A stretch of DNA of 64,000 nucleotides, from contig CM055108.1 in assembly GCA_029204225.1 (NCBI GenBank), positions 19,870,773 to 19,934,772 on the forward strand, written 5' to 3'. The translations under genes and the position numbers were made by a program. Positions 24,701 through 39,446 of this stretch are shown one piece after another. The stretch's first letter is position 1; each line of letters opens with the position of its first letter. The DNA is from Diphasiastrum complanatum. Lineage: Eukaryota; Streptophyta; Lycopodiopsida; Lycopodiales; Lycopodiaceae. The notes under the pieces were generated by a model, which did not search any database, was not told the origin of the DNA, and saw nothing but the letters and a program-made list of their open reading frames with translations.

Positions 24701-27700
24701 TAAAGTTCAAAGTTCAAACACGTTCAGTATGCACACTAAGAAATTACAATTTACTTGGACAGGCTCTCTCATCTCTCTTAGCTTCTGCCTATGAAAACCT
24801 ATGTATACTTTGCACCTCTGATAGAATAATGAAAAGCTTCATGTTATGGTCACATTTTAATGGTCGTGGTGGTATGTGTCAAGATTCTTTACGTCCAAGT
24901 GAGCAGCCTTCTGATCCACGTTAGAATCCTTATGAAACTCTATCATCCCTCTTAATCGCTGACATGGAATGTAATGTAATAGGCAACCATAACTCACATG
25001 AAAGTAAGCCTAAACATCTTCAATTACGGTATTCAAGGAAGTAGCACGCTTAGAAGGCTAGTCTCCAAAGAGTTACTAGCACCTTGGGTAGATCTTGTAA
25101 CACAACAATCTTTAAGTTGCAATCCTCGCTCTCAAATTCTGCTAGTGTGCACATCTACAAGTCTCTTCTGTATAAGTGTCCTGTGGAATCTGTGCTTGTC
25201 TCAATCTTTATGTAGTGTGAAGATACTTTGAGCTGTCCCCGGCAACCTGAAGGCTGTCATTCTCAAAAAGTTAAAACCCTAATTGAGGCTATACATCTAT
25301 AAACTCTCTCCTCACTAGGTGTATCATGGAATCCACCAGTCTCAATCTGTAATAAGTACCATGATAACCAGCAAACATTTGCCTTGCAGCTGTGTTTGAA
25401 TGTTTGGCAAACTCCATGTTTGCTTGAGAAATTCCACTATTTTGTGCTACAAAACCTTGACGCTTAATATCCTAACCCTTGCGCTATAAACTTGTCTGTT
25501 TGGCTCAATATCTTTCTTGTGCTTCTTTCAATTGCAGGTCCCAAATCCTCCTCCTCACTAAAAGTCTTAGCAAAAAACACGATAAGGCAAGCTCTAAAGC
25601 CTGGCAAATATCTAATTTGTTCTGCTTCACACTTGCTCACGGCACTTAATGTGGACAATAGAAAGAATGCCTTACAAATGAAGAAATACACAAATCCGCA
25701 TAAAGATGGTCTGAGTCAAGAGCAAAAAAAGCAGCATGAGATCTTGGATACCATCAAACACATAAAAGAATATACTTTTGCTCCTTGACACAGGTTGAAA
25801 TGTGCTTTTAGCAGTCCAGACTGCCAACAGATTCAGGATCTAAAACAAGTCTAGCATATAACCGATGTCCATACAAAAGAGTGCGGCGCATAGCCAAGAT
25901 ACTCATTTAAAGCTGGCACAGAAATTTCCATGCTCATAAGAAAATTCACGTGAAAAAATAGACAATTATTAGCTTGAAACCATGTCAGCCATCATATTTG
26001 AACAGTCCACTCCTCCTATTATCAAAGTATCCAACACCTCAGAGCTTGAGGTGGAGCAATTTAGACTGAGCGAAAGTAAATGTCTATATAGTCAGCACTT
26101 AGGCTACATTGCTAGGAATGTGTACCAGCGATTGATCTAAACAAAAGCAGTCACACAATATGCACATATGCAATAAGAACTCTCAACTGATAGGACAAAC
26201 ACCTTTCTGAATGCCTGAGTCTCGACAAGTACACTTTTCACATTTCTAAAGCACTTTTCAAAACTCTTATAAAACAGAAAAGGTGTTCCTTTATCTAAAT
26301 AAACTTCTCATTCATTCTATAGGATACATTTGCACATCATGGATCTATCTGCAATTCATCCTAACCAATTGTTGCTTTTTTTGATATTTTGTGCACTCAA
26401 ATAGAAATTTAGAGGTTCCTAAACAGTCATATTTATCTCTAAAGCACTATCTTCAGCAACACTCCTTGAAAAAATAAAATTCTTTTACCAGCTTGGTTGT
26501 CTCAATATCTGAAGCCCTCTGACCATTAGTCAAAACCATAAGAAGTAAAGGCCTCTCTTTATGAACATCAAAGTAAATTGATTGTGGTAAGAGAACAACA
26601 CTATGGTCTGTCCTCAGCAAAAATAATAAAACGTCGAAGCAAAACTTGACAGTAAAGGATCCAGGAGTGCGGGAGATAAACCAAACATGAGGAAACTTGC
26701 CGGCCAGATGCACAACAAATCCAACCGTGAGGAACCTTGCGGGCCAGATGCACAACAAATCTAGTAAAGTTGGATGGAATATTGGAAGTGTTTCCTACTT
26801 TCTCTGCTTCATCTTTTGATGTTGCAATTGTCTAGAATAGCTGAAGTTGACAACTTGACTGGACAGAAGTAATCAAGGGATCAACACTATCAAGAGAATA
26901 AGCAGACAAAATTTCTTCAGACTAACTATAGTCATTTCAACTTCTGGAGAGGTACTGTCGGCCTCACTATGGAATTATGGTCCCTGAGCAAGACTTTCAA
27001 AGGCCAGCCGTTCGTATTTTGACTTGTGAAAAGATTACAGCATATCCTTGACCTGTTAAACAAAATTGTACAACAAAAGTGTAATACATAGGAAACTTAC
27101 AAAGGCTTTAGTTAAAACTAACATATAAATTGAGTTTACGGCCTGGAAAACTATAAAACTCACGCAAAGAACCACTCTCTTTCTTCTCATGGCAATTGCA
27201 TATGATTATCGAGATAGGCTCAGAAGTTCGTATATATACAAGGCCGTAACAAACAAACCAAAATAAAGCACGCAATCACATTAACGAGAGATTCTCATAA
27301 TTCTAGCTGATGTTTGTCGTTGCCACTCGATGGTGAGTACAGCAAAAATTCATTATGCGAGACAATTCGACTGGAATGTCTCCGAGCTGCTGCGGAAAGA
27401 AATATATAAGAAATGATCGTACGGAACACTTTGATCTACAAAAGAAGCAAAAATAAAGAGAAACAGCTAACCACGGGACTAGGAACAAATCCTGCTCCAC
27501 ATCCGCTTTGAAGGAGGCCATCTAGGGCTGCTTTAGCTGCCGCGTGCTGTGCCGCTTTTAAGGTTGCAAAGCCTGAGGGCGACTCGTAGGTGTTCCCATT
27601 AACGGAAACAGACGCCCTAAACTTGGGCTCATGTGACGGTCCTTCCTTGAATGATTCATATACGGGCTGAACGAGTGCAGCCTTTTGTGCAAATTCTTGA

Positions 27701-27717
27701 AGCTGACTCTTGAACAT
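18702..27717 (-). CDS. DRB1: dsRNA-binding protein, HYL1/DRB1-like, four exons
   Basis: Predicted 277-aa partner of a Dicer-like enzyme in small-RNA (probably miRNA) processing in the nucleus. Exons: 27472-27717, 19324-19549, 18800-19130, 18702-18732. Splice sites: GTG|GTTAGC with cacag|CAT; TCTC|GTAAGT with tgcag|GTT; TTG|GTATGT with cacag|GTT. dsRBD1 (residues 1-71): FKSQLQEFAQK, KEGPSH, then KAAQHAAAKAAL. dsRBD2 (83-155): HESGLCKNILQEHAQK, TFTSTVDIGG, then PAKNKKEAEIKAARTAL. HESGLCKN and KEGPSH recall Arabidopsis HYL1; the PAKNKK and TFTSTV parts also recall DRB2/DRB4, so orthology is inferred. Lys/Arg-rich segments at 190-211 are a likely nuclear signal. The ATG at 27717 is the only one before dsRBD1 and follows an acceptor (acag at 27728-27731), so a 5'-UTR intron is likely. 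Intron 1 is 7922 bp; the others are 193 and 67 bp. The last exon adds about ten residues and is the least certain. Confidence 0.88.
19550..23150. other. DRB intron 1, left part: nothing recognised
   Basis: This is the 3' half of the large intron of the minus-strand DRB gene. AT-rich, with no motif-bearing frames. A run of alternating CG/CA (22090-22110, gcgtgtgcgcacgcgcgc) is a local Z-DNA-prone tract. Confidence 0.4.
23155..23230. repeat. CpG-rich tandem duplication with TTCGCGAA cores
   Basis: GTTCGCGAACATTTTTGCTT followed by CGTGTCTTTTCGT occurs twice, at about 23159-23191 and 23195-23227. Each copy carries the TTCGCGAA palindrome. The surrounding 22960-23230 region is unusually rich in CpG and 'ttcg/cgaa' compared with its AT-rich surroundings. 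It lies inside DRB intron 1. Confidence 0.8.
24040..24420 (+). mobile_element. Ty1/copia integrase relic in DRB intron 1
   Basis: Plus-strand frames give the end of the integrase core: EYTSAELNVFCEQHG, then after a 1-bp frameshift IKRQFTQSYTPKHHGVADRR and NRTIVESAHSMLKS, followed by EAFTGIKPNVQW. The canonical SDNGG before EYTS is deleted. It is antisense to the DRB gene. No LTRs are visible, so it is an internal fragment. Confidence 0.8.
24430..26680. other. DRB intron 1, middle part: nothing recognised
   Basis: AT-rich intronic sequence. Short open frames, including 25492-25788 (plus, Lys-rich C-terminus), lack motifs or flanking splice support. Confidence 0.35.
26690..26760. repeat. Two-copy tandem duplication, 36 bp
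   Basis: GAGGAAACTTGCCGGCCAGA plus TGCACAACAAATCC is repeated once as GAGGAACCTTGCGGGCCAGA plus TGCACAACAAATC. It lies near the 5' side of DRB intron 1. Confidence 0.75.
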
Positions 27718-28169
27718 CGGAACCAACCTGTGATGTCAAACATCTTGTTAGCAGGCCTGTCAAAACACATTATTTAAAGGAAGATTAGTTTGAGACAATT
27801 ATACTTGAGACTTCTACTAGGTGAAACGCATTGAAAGTCCATGTAACCAAGCTTTCTTTTGCAAGATGAAGTCCTTTCCAATATCTAATGACCACATTAC
27901 TGACAGAAGACATTTTTAGGTAAGTATTTGCAAAATGAAGTCCCACAAACTTAACCCTAGCCATTCCCAATGATACCGAAAAAGGGTTCGTTACACCATC
28001 TAGCTTACAAACCGTCTACAGCGGCATTTCCGAAACAACAATCCACAAGTCTGAAAACAGAGCACTCCGCTGGAAATTCACCATGACAAGGTATGCATCA
28101 TCTATCGAAGCAATTCATCAAAAAACACATCCTATTAGGAACAAAGTTACTACCACAAGGATCACCTGA

Positions 28170-28400
28170 GAAAACTGCAGACGGTTTACACGATCTCAGA
28201 GCGCTCTGTAAAGCGGAAAAACGCAAAGAAAAGGAAAGAAGAGGATGAAGTCCAAAGCAAAGAAGAAGTTTTCGTTCAGGATCGGAGCATTGATCAGAGA
28301 AATGGCGCGTTTAAGGCAAAAAGAAAACTGAAAAGGAGGGAGAGGGCTGAGGCAAGAAAGAACATTTGGGATTGGAAGTTGGGGCTATAGATTAGGGTGT
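28170..28400 (-). promoter_or_regulatory. Probable 5'-UTR exon / promoter of DRB gene
   Basis: The minus strand has a CT-rich, leader-like segment ending in TTTTCTCAG|GTGATC (donor near 28168). This would pair with the acceptor at 27728 to remove a 5'-UTR intron of about 440 bp. No clear TATA box was found. The assignment rests on position and splice consensus only. Confidence 0.4.
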
Positions 28401-28479
28401 TAGCCTTAGGCCTATTTCACACTATCAATCCACACTTTTTAGGGTGCCTTTCCATGAGATCCTTTCATCTCTTCACATG

Positions 28480-28720
28480 GACATCAACAATGCATCTTGG
28501 TTTTTGAGAGGGCCTTGAACATCTGTTCACATCGGCATCAACAATGCATCTTGGTTCACATCGGCATCAACAATGCATCTAATTCGTTTTCCAGAGCATC
28601 AACAATGCATCTTGGTTCACATGGGCATCAACAATGCATCTAATTGGTTTTCCAGAGGGCCTTGGGCCTTGAAAATCGGTTCACATGGGCATCAACAATG
28701 TATCTTGGTTTCCGAGTGGG
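28480..28720. repeat. Minisatellite, 'gcatcaacaatgcatctt' core
   Basis: Six copies of CATCAACAATG(C/T)ATCT occur at about 28483, 28531, 28566, 28598, 28627 and 28688. They alternate with the spacers TGGTTCACATCGG and AATTGGTTTTCCAGAG. It sits just upstream of the DRB gene's probable 5' end. Confidence 0.8.
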
Positions 28721-29487
28721 GCTTGAACTTGGGATCAAAGAATCTTTGGATTTGAAGTTTCAAATTTAGGAGTGCTTATGCTTTTTATTCAAAGTCAAGC
28801 CAAACCTATAACGCATTCACCAATGCTCGAGATTGCAAATTATAAATTTAGTGTTTATAATGTATTATTATTAGGCTTGGAATATCAAGATTTAAGGTTG
28901 CTACAAACCATTTGAAGTGCTTACATTTTTTTAAAGTTTAGGCCTGTTTTTGACTCGACTTTTACCAAGTTCCAATCGTATCTTGAACACCAATGGGGTT
29001 TGGATGCCCCATCTTTATAAGCTCGTCGTACTGAATCACAACGATGTCTTATCCATAGGCTCATGTGTTTATTTATTTCTTTCATGTGGAATTCCACATC
29101 CTGGAGTATAAACAATCCGGGATTTAAATTTTGCAGATTATTCGGCCCATTTCACAAATGTTTTATCGCCAAAATAATGTTGGCATAAAAAAGACATTCT
29201 ATCTAAAATCACCACCCCACCCCTTACGATTTGTGATACTATTCCCTTCTAGATCTATGTCGTAGAAGAGATTCCTGGAGGACTCTTTGGAATGAGGGGG
29301 TTGAAGCTGCTTGTCCGAGTCCAACACCCTCACCTTAACTAAGCATCAAATTTTGCAATTGTGCTTTTTGCTCGGGAGTTAGTGATGCATAAAAATTCAA
29401 AACATAATCTCCACTGCTCACCACTGTCGGACCCTGACATGATTATTACATTCATAATATACAATACATTACAATGAACCCTAATGC
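28721..29487. other. Left flank of CACTA relic, nothing recognised
   Basis: AT-rich. The transposase N-terminus or the left terminal repeat should lie here, but I could not identify a CACTA terminus or subterminal motif copies. Confidence 0.35.
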
Positions 29488-31896
29488 TTGAATGTAAACC
29501 TTAATCCAAAAAAGAGTAATGCACTTGATTCTAATGATGATGATGATGAGTTACAACATGATGAAGCAATGCACAGTATGTTTGGATCGTATTTTACAAC
29601 AAACATGAATGCTGCTATGCACGCATCTCCTAATGAAGATGGAGATCACGAACAATTTGATATAGATGAGGACGAGATTTTATTACGCAAAGAGACAAAC
29701 ACCTCTTTATATCCAGGAGCATCCATTTCGAGACTAGTTACGTCAATTCTTGTTCTAAACTTCAAGCAACATACAAATGAAGTGACCGTAGTGTCACATC
29801 ATTATTTGGGTACTTAACGCATAACACAATGTATTTATTTTAATAGCTTATTTACAAGTTGTTTTATTTTCTTTTCTAACACACATTGTATTTTTTTTTT
29901 CAAGTTATTGCACAAAATACTTTTGAAAGAAAATGTGATACCTAAAACGAGAAAAGAAGCATGAAAGATGATGAACGTGCTTGGGATGGATTACGACACA
30001 AGACATGCATGTCCATAAGACCACATTTTATATAAAGGTGAGCATTCAGAAAAGCTTCAATGTCCAACATATAATACTTCACGTTATCGAGATGACATAC
30101 AAGGAGATAAAGTGTTACGAAAAGTGTTACGACATTTTCCAATTATTCCATGATTGTAACATTTATTTCGATGCAAATCTTTGGCACAATTAATGGATTG
30201 GCATGTCAAAAATCGATCAACGGATGATGTAATGCAAGTACCAAGTGACTCACCTGCATGGAAACATATCTTCGTGGAAATATATACACAGATGCGAGTT
30301 GGGTAGGAGATGTAGACACTCGTAAATCTACTTCCGAATTTACATTCTTCCTCAACAATGGTCCAATGGCCTACGATCAAAAATGAACCTCGTAATCTAA
30401 GATTTGACCTTGCTATGGATGGCGTCAATCCTTTTAGCGTTCAAGCATCAACTTGGTCCACATGGCCAGCTGTGCTCATTAATTATAATATAATTCCATG
30501 GTTGAGTATAAAAATTGGACACTTGTTATTAGCTTTATTGATTCTAGAAAAGTACAAGGCCAAGAACATAGATGTGTATCTTGCACCTTTGGTTGAGGAA
30601 TTGTGCATTCTTTGGAATGGTATTCACACTTATGACATTTTGAGACTTGTACAACAAAGGAACTTCATTCTTCATGGAATTTCAATGTGGACAATGCATG
30701 ACTACCCCGGATTAAATGAATGTTCAGATACATATATTGTAATATGAATCAGTTTTGTGGACGTTCAAGTAGATACTATATCCTATGATATCTTGGTTTT
30801 AGTACACTTGACTAAGCTTATCTCATATTTATTTTATGAACTATGCAGGTTTAACTACATTGGGCTATAATGCATGCTACATTTGTGGGCCACATTTGGA
30901 GGATCAAACATAGCACAAATCTGTGAAAAAAAAATGATCTACAAAAATCATCGTAAATACTTGTCGCTTGATCACCCTTTTCGAACATTAAATAGGCAAT
31001 TTTTTTGGGTGACGAAGAGATAATTCATTAACTACACATGCGAGTAGCGAAATGACGTGATGAATGGATAAACAACGTGATGTCAAATCTTCTTGGAAGG
31101 AATCAATCGATGGTATGAAACGATTGTTTATTTTTCATAAATTACCCTATTGGAGTTCTTTATTGATTAATCATCTTTTGGATCCTACGCACATATATAA
31201 AAATGTCGGTGAATCGCTATGGAACCACATCATTGGCATAAAAGACAACACAGCAGCTCATGAAAATATACAAGCGGCTGACGTGAGAAGACCCTATTGG
31301 AATCAATACACTAAAAGTGGAGATGAAATTCTACCGACGTGCCATGGATTCTTACAAAAGAGCAACTCTTGCATGTTAAATATGTCATAAAACAATTCTC
31401 CAATTCCTTTTTGGATATACAAGTTCATCTTCTAGTGCATTTGATCAAAAAAATATCGATTGTGGAACCTGAGTACACGAGATGGATGTTCTACCTTGAG
31501 CATTTTATAAAAGTTTTGAAGAGACAAAATGTCGAGCCATAAGGTAGTATTGTTGAAGGTTGGCTTGTACAAGAATCTTTGTTTTATATCACCGAAATAA
31601 TCTCACAATTGCATTTTGCAAGTCCAAAAATGTGGTGTGAAGAAGAAGATGAACGTGTTAAGAATGAAGTACCACAAGGAAATGGTCTGGAAAAGAGAAT
31701 TTCATCTCAATTTGATGAAATGAAAGTTGACACGTTCATTCTATATAATTGTGGACATATGAAACAATGGACTTCAAGGTATGAAGAAGCCAAAAAGGAA
31801 AGAAACATAACATTGAAACGAAGAAGAAATACCAATCGGAGAAGAAGAAGAGCATTAGCAATCCATTATTTGGAGAACAACGACGAACCTTTGTAA
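29488..31896 (+). pseudogene. CACTA (En/Spm) TNP2-type transposase relic
   Basis: Ordered blocks match the transposase of plant CACTA elements. 29488-29817: acidic N-terminus ending LLRKETNTSLYPGASISRL. 30110-30270: KVLRHFPIIP with two stops, LAQLMDWHVKNRSTDDV, SDSPAWKH. 30385-30700: EPRNLRFDLAMDGVNPF, STWPAVLINYNIIPW, IDVYLAPLVEEL, WTMHDYPG. 30855-31000: TTLGYNACYICG, then YKNHRKYLSLDHPFR. 31064-31390: HKLPYWSSLLINHLLDPTHI. 31380-31560: a DUF4218-like part, IQVHLLVHLIKK, then EYTRWMFYLEHFIKVLKRQ, SIVEGW. 31579-31896: C-terminal, ending Arg-rich. Numerous stops and frameshifts make it non-autonomous. Residues 39 codons apart at 30267 and 30385 are separated by a foreign insert (separate entry). 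Confidence 0.85.
30271..30370 (+). mobile_element. Copia RNase H patch inside CACTA transposase
   Basis: In frame 30285, codons read YTDASWVGDVDTRKSTSEF then TFFLNNGPM. This is the copia RNase H signature (Y-x-DADWAG-x-x-D-x-RKSTSG). On both sides the CACTA transposase frame continues (SPAWKH before, EPRNLRF after). Only about 80-100 bp of copia sequence are present. Confidence 0.75.
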
Positions 31897-31963
31897 CCTT
31901 TATCTTCACAATGCCCTATCAAGCACATATATAGTATCTTGATAGTTGGAAAGGTGGTCAAAA

Positions 31964-32088
31964 GACCATCGCTGCCACCTGAACTCATGAAGGGTTGCAA
32001 ATAAATAGAATCTATCCATCGTTGCCTCTTAAGGCAGGATGGACGGTTTTACATATTTAAAGAGTGCCATTGTTGTCCATCGCTAGAC
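31964..32088 (-). repeat. Subterminal-like motif cluster A (ccatcgctg)
   Basis: Three variants of the window's 14-mer occur in reverse orientation: GACCATCGCTGCC (31964-31976), TATCCATCGTTGCC (about 32013-32026) and GTCCATCGCTAGAC (32075-32088). The cluster begins about 70 bp after the transposase stop codon, where CACTA elements carry subterminal binding repeats. Confidence 0.65.
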
Positions 32089-32942
32089 TTCCATACCTTT
32101 TAAACCTACGAAAACTCCTTTACACCTTCGTGTGATGAGCAACTTACAAACAATAGATGACAGCTATCAAAGCACCATTACTATGAGAGTAAAGCGTTAA
32201 GAGAGTAGTGCAAAAAAGAGACAAAGCTTCATAACGTATGATAGCAAATCGTCGATTCGTGAACTGGTAGGGCGCACTTTCAGCATGTGATTAGAGAAAA
32301 GAACTTCTTCACTGGTGTTGTAGAAACCAAGTGTCAAAAAAACATGAGCTTATAGTGCCAAGCTAGGTAGCAACCTGGAAGGTGTGAGTGGGAGAGGGAA
32401 AATCAATTTCCCTCCAATTTTCAAATTTAAAAAGTCTTAAAGAGTATTATTTCAAATTTTTAAGTGGGAAACCCACTTGGTTAAGAATAAAACTTTATTA
32501 TATGCAAGTGTAGAAAGGACCTTGAAAGCTTGGAGAAGCGGTACGTTTGTTATTGCCCATGTATCTGTTAGCGAAGCAAGGTAAAACTGAACGAAGGTGC
32601 ATTGTATGCTATTTTTTTAAATACACCAAATAGAGCAGTGTGACACTAACTTGAATAGATGTCATAAAAGAATCATGTGAGGAAGCCATAGCTGTTACGG
32701 GAGACGTTTTCTTCAAAAAGTGATATAAAGCGAGTTCTAGTCTAGTTATTGCCATTGATTCACAATGGTGATACCGTCAAGAGTAATGCTATCTAGCATT
32801 TTTGTTCTAAACCAGATCGTTTACTCATTGCTAGTAAGAAAAGCTTATACTGACACGTATGCTATCTCTCTGTATATTCATGAGAAAGCTTGCCAAGTAC
32901 ATACCTATGTGAGAGTGCACTTCGAATCCAAAGAGTGAATCG
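32089..32942. other. Intergenic, nothing recognised
   Basis: AT-rich sequence between motif cluster A and the small candidate gene. A CACTA right terminus (TAGTG) might be at 32195-32200, but it is too short to be decisive. Confidence 0.3.
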
Positions 32943-33353
32943 ATGAGTGATTATGTAGTCTTAGCAACTATTGAGAATGAAGAGACACATCATTGTTCAT
33001 ATATTTTTTATGACAATATAAAAGCAAGAGATGAGCAAGCATATGCTTATGTTGCAGTAGATCGTTGTCTACCAGCGATTGCACCTACGTTCATCAAGGA
33101 GACGATTAGTCTATTATATTATAATGTCTCCACTGATGTCCAGACAACAATGGAGGTAAGAAATTTGCTTCCAGTGTGTGACAGTAGTACATACAATCAA
33201 TCTATCAATAAGAGTCAGGCTCATCATTGTTCCAGTAAAGGCAAGTATGATCTTTTAAGCAATAAAAAATGCATTTATCATGGTTTCTGTCTGCAGATAG
33301 AAGAGGTATTCAAGCGCTGTCAGCGCACACCAATCAAACATAATGCTAGCTAA
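32943..33353 (+). CDS. Small hypothetical protein, possible two exons
   Basis: ATG 32943 opens a frame of 136 codons to TAA 33353. An intron with good sites (GAG|GTAAGA at 33156; ctgcag|ATA ending 33296) would remove 141 bp in frame and leave 89 residues (71 plus 18). Sequence begins MSDYVVLATIENEETHHCSY; no family is recognised. It lies between two inverted motif clusters of a CACTA-type element and could be a second element gene. Both spliced and unspliced forms stay open, so the structure is uncertain. Confidence 0.3.
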   Translation: MSDYVVLATIENEETHHCSYIFYDNIKARDEQAYAYVAVDRCLPAIAPTFIKETISLLYYNVSTDVQTTMEVRNLLPVCDSSTYNQSINKSQAHHCSSKGKYDLLSNKKCIYHGFCLQIEEVFKRCQRTPIKHNAS

Positions 33354-35858
<2,505 letters not shown>

Positions 35859-36117
35859 GTCCAGCGATGGACAGATGGCTACATATCTCAATTGATATGG
35901 TTGATAATGAATGTAGATGTGTGTTGTCCAGCGATGGACAATATGACCTTGTTGGATTCATGTTTGCTTACCGTATTGCACACAATGTTTCCTGATGTCC
36001 AGCGATGGACAGAAGCAACACTCTCTTTTCATACTCTGATATGTTACGATGATCAATGGCTGACTGTCCAGCGATGGACTACAAGTTGTTATTATCTGCT
36101 TTTGTCCAGCAATGGAT
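35859..36117 (+). repeat. Subterminal-like motif cluster B (gtccagcgatggac)
   Basis: GTCCAGCGATGGAC occurs exactly at 35859-35872, 35926-35939, 35997-36010 and 36066-36079, with a variant (GTCCAGCAATGGAT) at 36104-36117. Spacing is 67, 71, 69 and 38 bp. Each unit is a small hairpin (GTCCA / TGGAC) with an asymmetric GCGA centre that fixes orientation. Orientation is opposite to cluster A. Confidence 0.85.
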
Positions 36118-36460
36118 GGTTGGATACATTAAAACTCAATTTATGTGGCATGGTGACTCTCTTTAAAGTTTTCATATATCTTTGGTCTCACATTACTAAA
36201 CTGATAATATCTCATGATGTAGTATCATCATTCAGCTCTGGCTTCTTCTTTGTACGTCTCAGTTCACATCTAAACAGAACACTTTCTATCTCAAGGTTTG
36301 ACACCAACCGAATATCCATGAAGCAAGTTAGTTATCATACTCCAAATATGTCTTGTTAACGCTCTCTCCGTAACTCTTTATAAGTAGCTATACGCTAAAA
36401 ATTGTGTCGTTTGGTGTTTCTATGATCTAAAGAGAAAGAATCCTCTCACTTTAAACAACT

Positions 36461-36499
36461 ATGGCAGCCTCTCAAGAAGCTACGTCTACAATCATTCAG
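36461..36499 (+). CDS. Candidate first coding exon, unknown gene
   Basis: A TATA-like CTTTATAAGTAG (36376-36387) and a CT/A-rich leader precede ATGGCAGCC at 36461, whose frame encodes 13 residues up to CAG|GTATGC. This has the form of a plant first exon, and it lies about 345 bp beyond motif cluster B. No downstream exon was found before the 184-bp CT array, so it may be a relic or a chance match. Confidence 0.25.
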
Positions 36500-37731
<1,232 letters not shown>

Positions 37732-37859
37732 CGAATGATGGTTGACAAAGTTGCTGAGAACGCCAATCGTCAATGGAGTGGATGATTCCTCAGTGCATCT
37801 GCCACGCATATCAAATCGGATTAGAGTAATGAATCAAAAGACCTAACTGATCTTACTTG

Positions 37860-39215
37860 ATTCTAACTTCGGAGTCATTAGAGTTGATGGTATCGTTTTA
37901 TGTAGGCAAACACAAAGTCTTGCGACTGATAGTGCATAAATAAGACAGATAATTCAAACAAAACAATAAGAAAAATCATATAGAACGATTAAGAAAGCAT
38001 TGCATGCATACTAACACTAATCTGAACATGATAAGATGGTAATTCGAGTCAAAAAAGAGTATAAAAATAAAAATATAGTCAGTAAATGCAGAAGCACTAG
38101 ACAATTGTAGATGAATCTGTGTGCTCAAAAACTATGTTAATTCTATAAATACAATGAGCTTATTCTGACTCTCAATCTGAAAACAAGAATCGATTTGTGA
38201 AAAGCATCTACAGTGTCTGTCCATGAATGAATAATGCAATTAACAATATTGACATCATCATTTGTCATGTACATTTTTGTAGATGTACATAGAAATTGGC
38301 ATAGAGACGTTTAGTTATTTGATGTAGATATGGGCTTGAATAGTGGATGTCATTGTCCTGGTATAGGCAGTAGTCGTGGCTGTTGCTATCTGGATAAATG
38401 GTGACATAGCTATAGTCATTGTCAAGGTAGCTGCACAATAGTCATTGTCAAGGCAGCTGCACAATAGTGGAAGTGGCTAGAATACATGACTAGCTTCATT
38501 TTGAGTGGTGCTTCGTCAGTAGTTGAACTCGACAATTAGTCGAGTCGAGTCGATTATGTGAAGAATCTTACTCCTGACATAGTGATATGGGATTTCGATG
38601 TATATACTCCTAGAATGAATTTAGGGTTGGCTGATAAGACAATGACACTCTGACTATCACATAATATATTTGTCAGAGTGTACTGGTTCAAGTTAATGTC
38701 TAACAATAAATTTTTCAACCAAACTATATCTTTAATGGCTTGCAAAGCAACAACATACTCCGCTTTTGTTGAAGAGAGAGCGATGGAGGTTTGATCACAA
38801 CTGTTCTAGGAGATAGCACCACCGTTGAAAAAGAATGTAAATCTAGATGTGGATTTATGAGTGCTTGCATCTCCTCCCCAACTCGCATATGTCTACCCAT
38901 TGATCTAGTGGAGATTGTCGATGTGAACTTTTCCAAAGCATATGCACAGGTTGTTATAGTTCGAATGTATTTCATGAATCGAATCAGAGCCTTCCAATAG
39001 ATCATGCCAGGATAGACCATTACATATATGAGAGATCCTAGTATCGATTGACAAGGATATTCTCTCATTCACTCCTCCTCTAAAATCAAGCCCTTGTTGA
39101 TTGCTTCAAACCATAGAGTGTCTTATGGAGTTTGCATACGTGATCCTTCTTACTATTGAAAATGTATTCCTCGGGCTATACCATGTAGATATATTTTTCA
39201 ATAATTCTATTCCGA
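37860..39215 (-). mobile_element. Decayed Ty1/copia element, minus strand
   Basis: The minus strand carries RT-to-RNase H relics: YIFNSKKDHVCKLHKTLYGL (about 39180-39100), QSILGSLIYVMVY (39050), LEKFTSTIS and the ADWAG region replaced by RVGEEMQ (38870), SLQQKRSMLL (frameshifted TEAEY, 38760), then QAIKDIVWLKNLLLDINLNQ and CDSQSVIVLSANPKF (38745-38590). Left of it, 37860-38500 resembles the sequence at 47860-48280 and is probably a related LTR. Frameshifts and stops throughout. Confidence 0.75.
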
Positions 39216-39446
39216 TAGGCTATTACATTGAGTTCATGTACTTTGAGGTCAATTGTTGTAGCATACGATAGGAGTGTTCAAATCAACGAATGTTTAGAAT
39301 TTACTTATGCATTTGACAAGGTAAAACCAGTGTGCGGAATAAGATTGAAACCAGCTGATTACAAACATACAACTATTAGACAATCTAAGCATTCGATCAT
39401 ATTCAAGACAAGAAACTCTTCTGCATAAAACATCTACTTCATTATC

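Noticed and set aside
25464-25788. Two overlapping frames in DRB intron 1 considered as a nested gene
   Set aside because: No start context, splice sites or domain; frames overlap on opposite strands.
29942-30428. Minus-strand frames opposite the CACTA transposase
   Set aside because: Plus strand shows conserved transposase and RNase H motifs; the minus frames show none.
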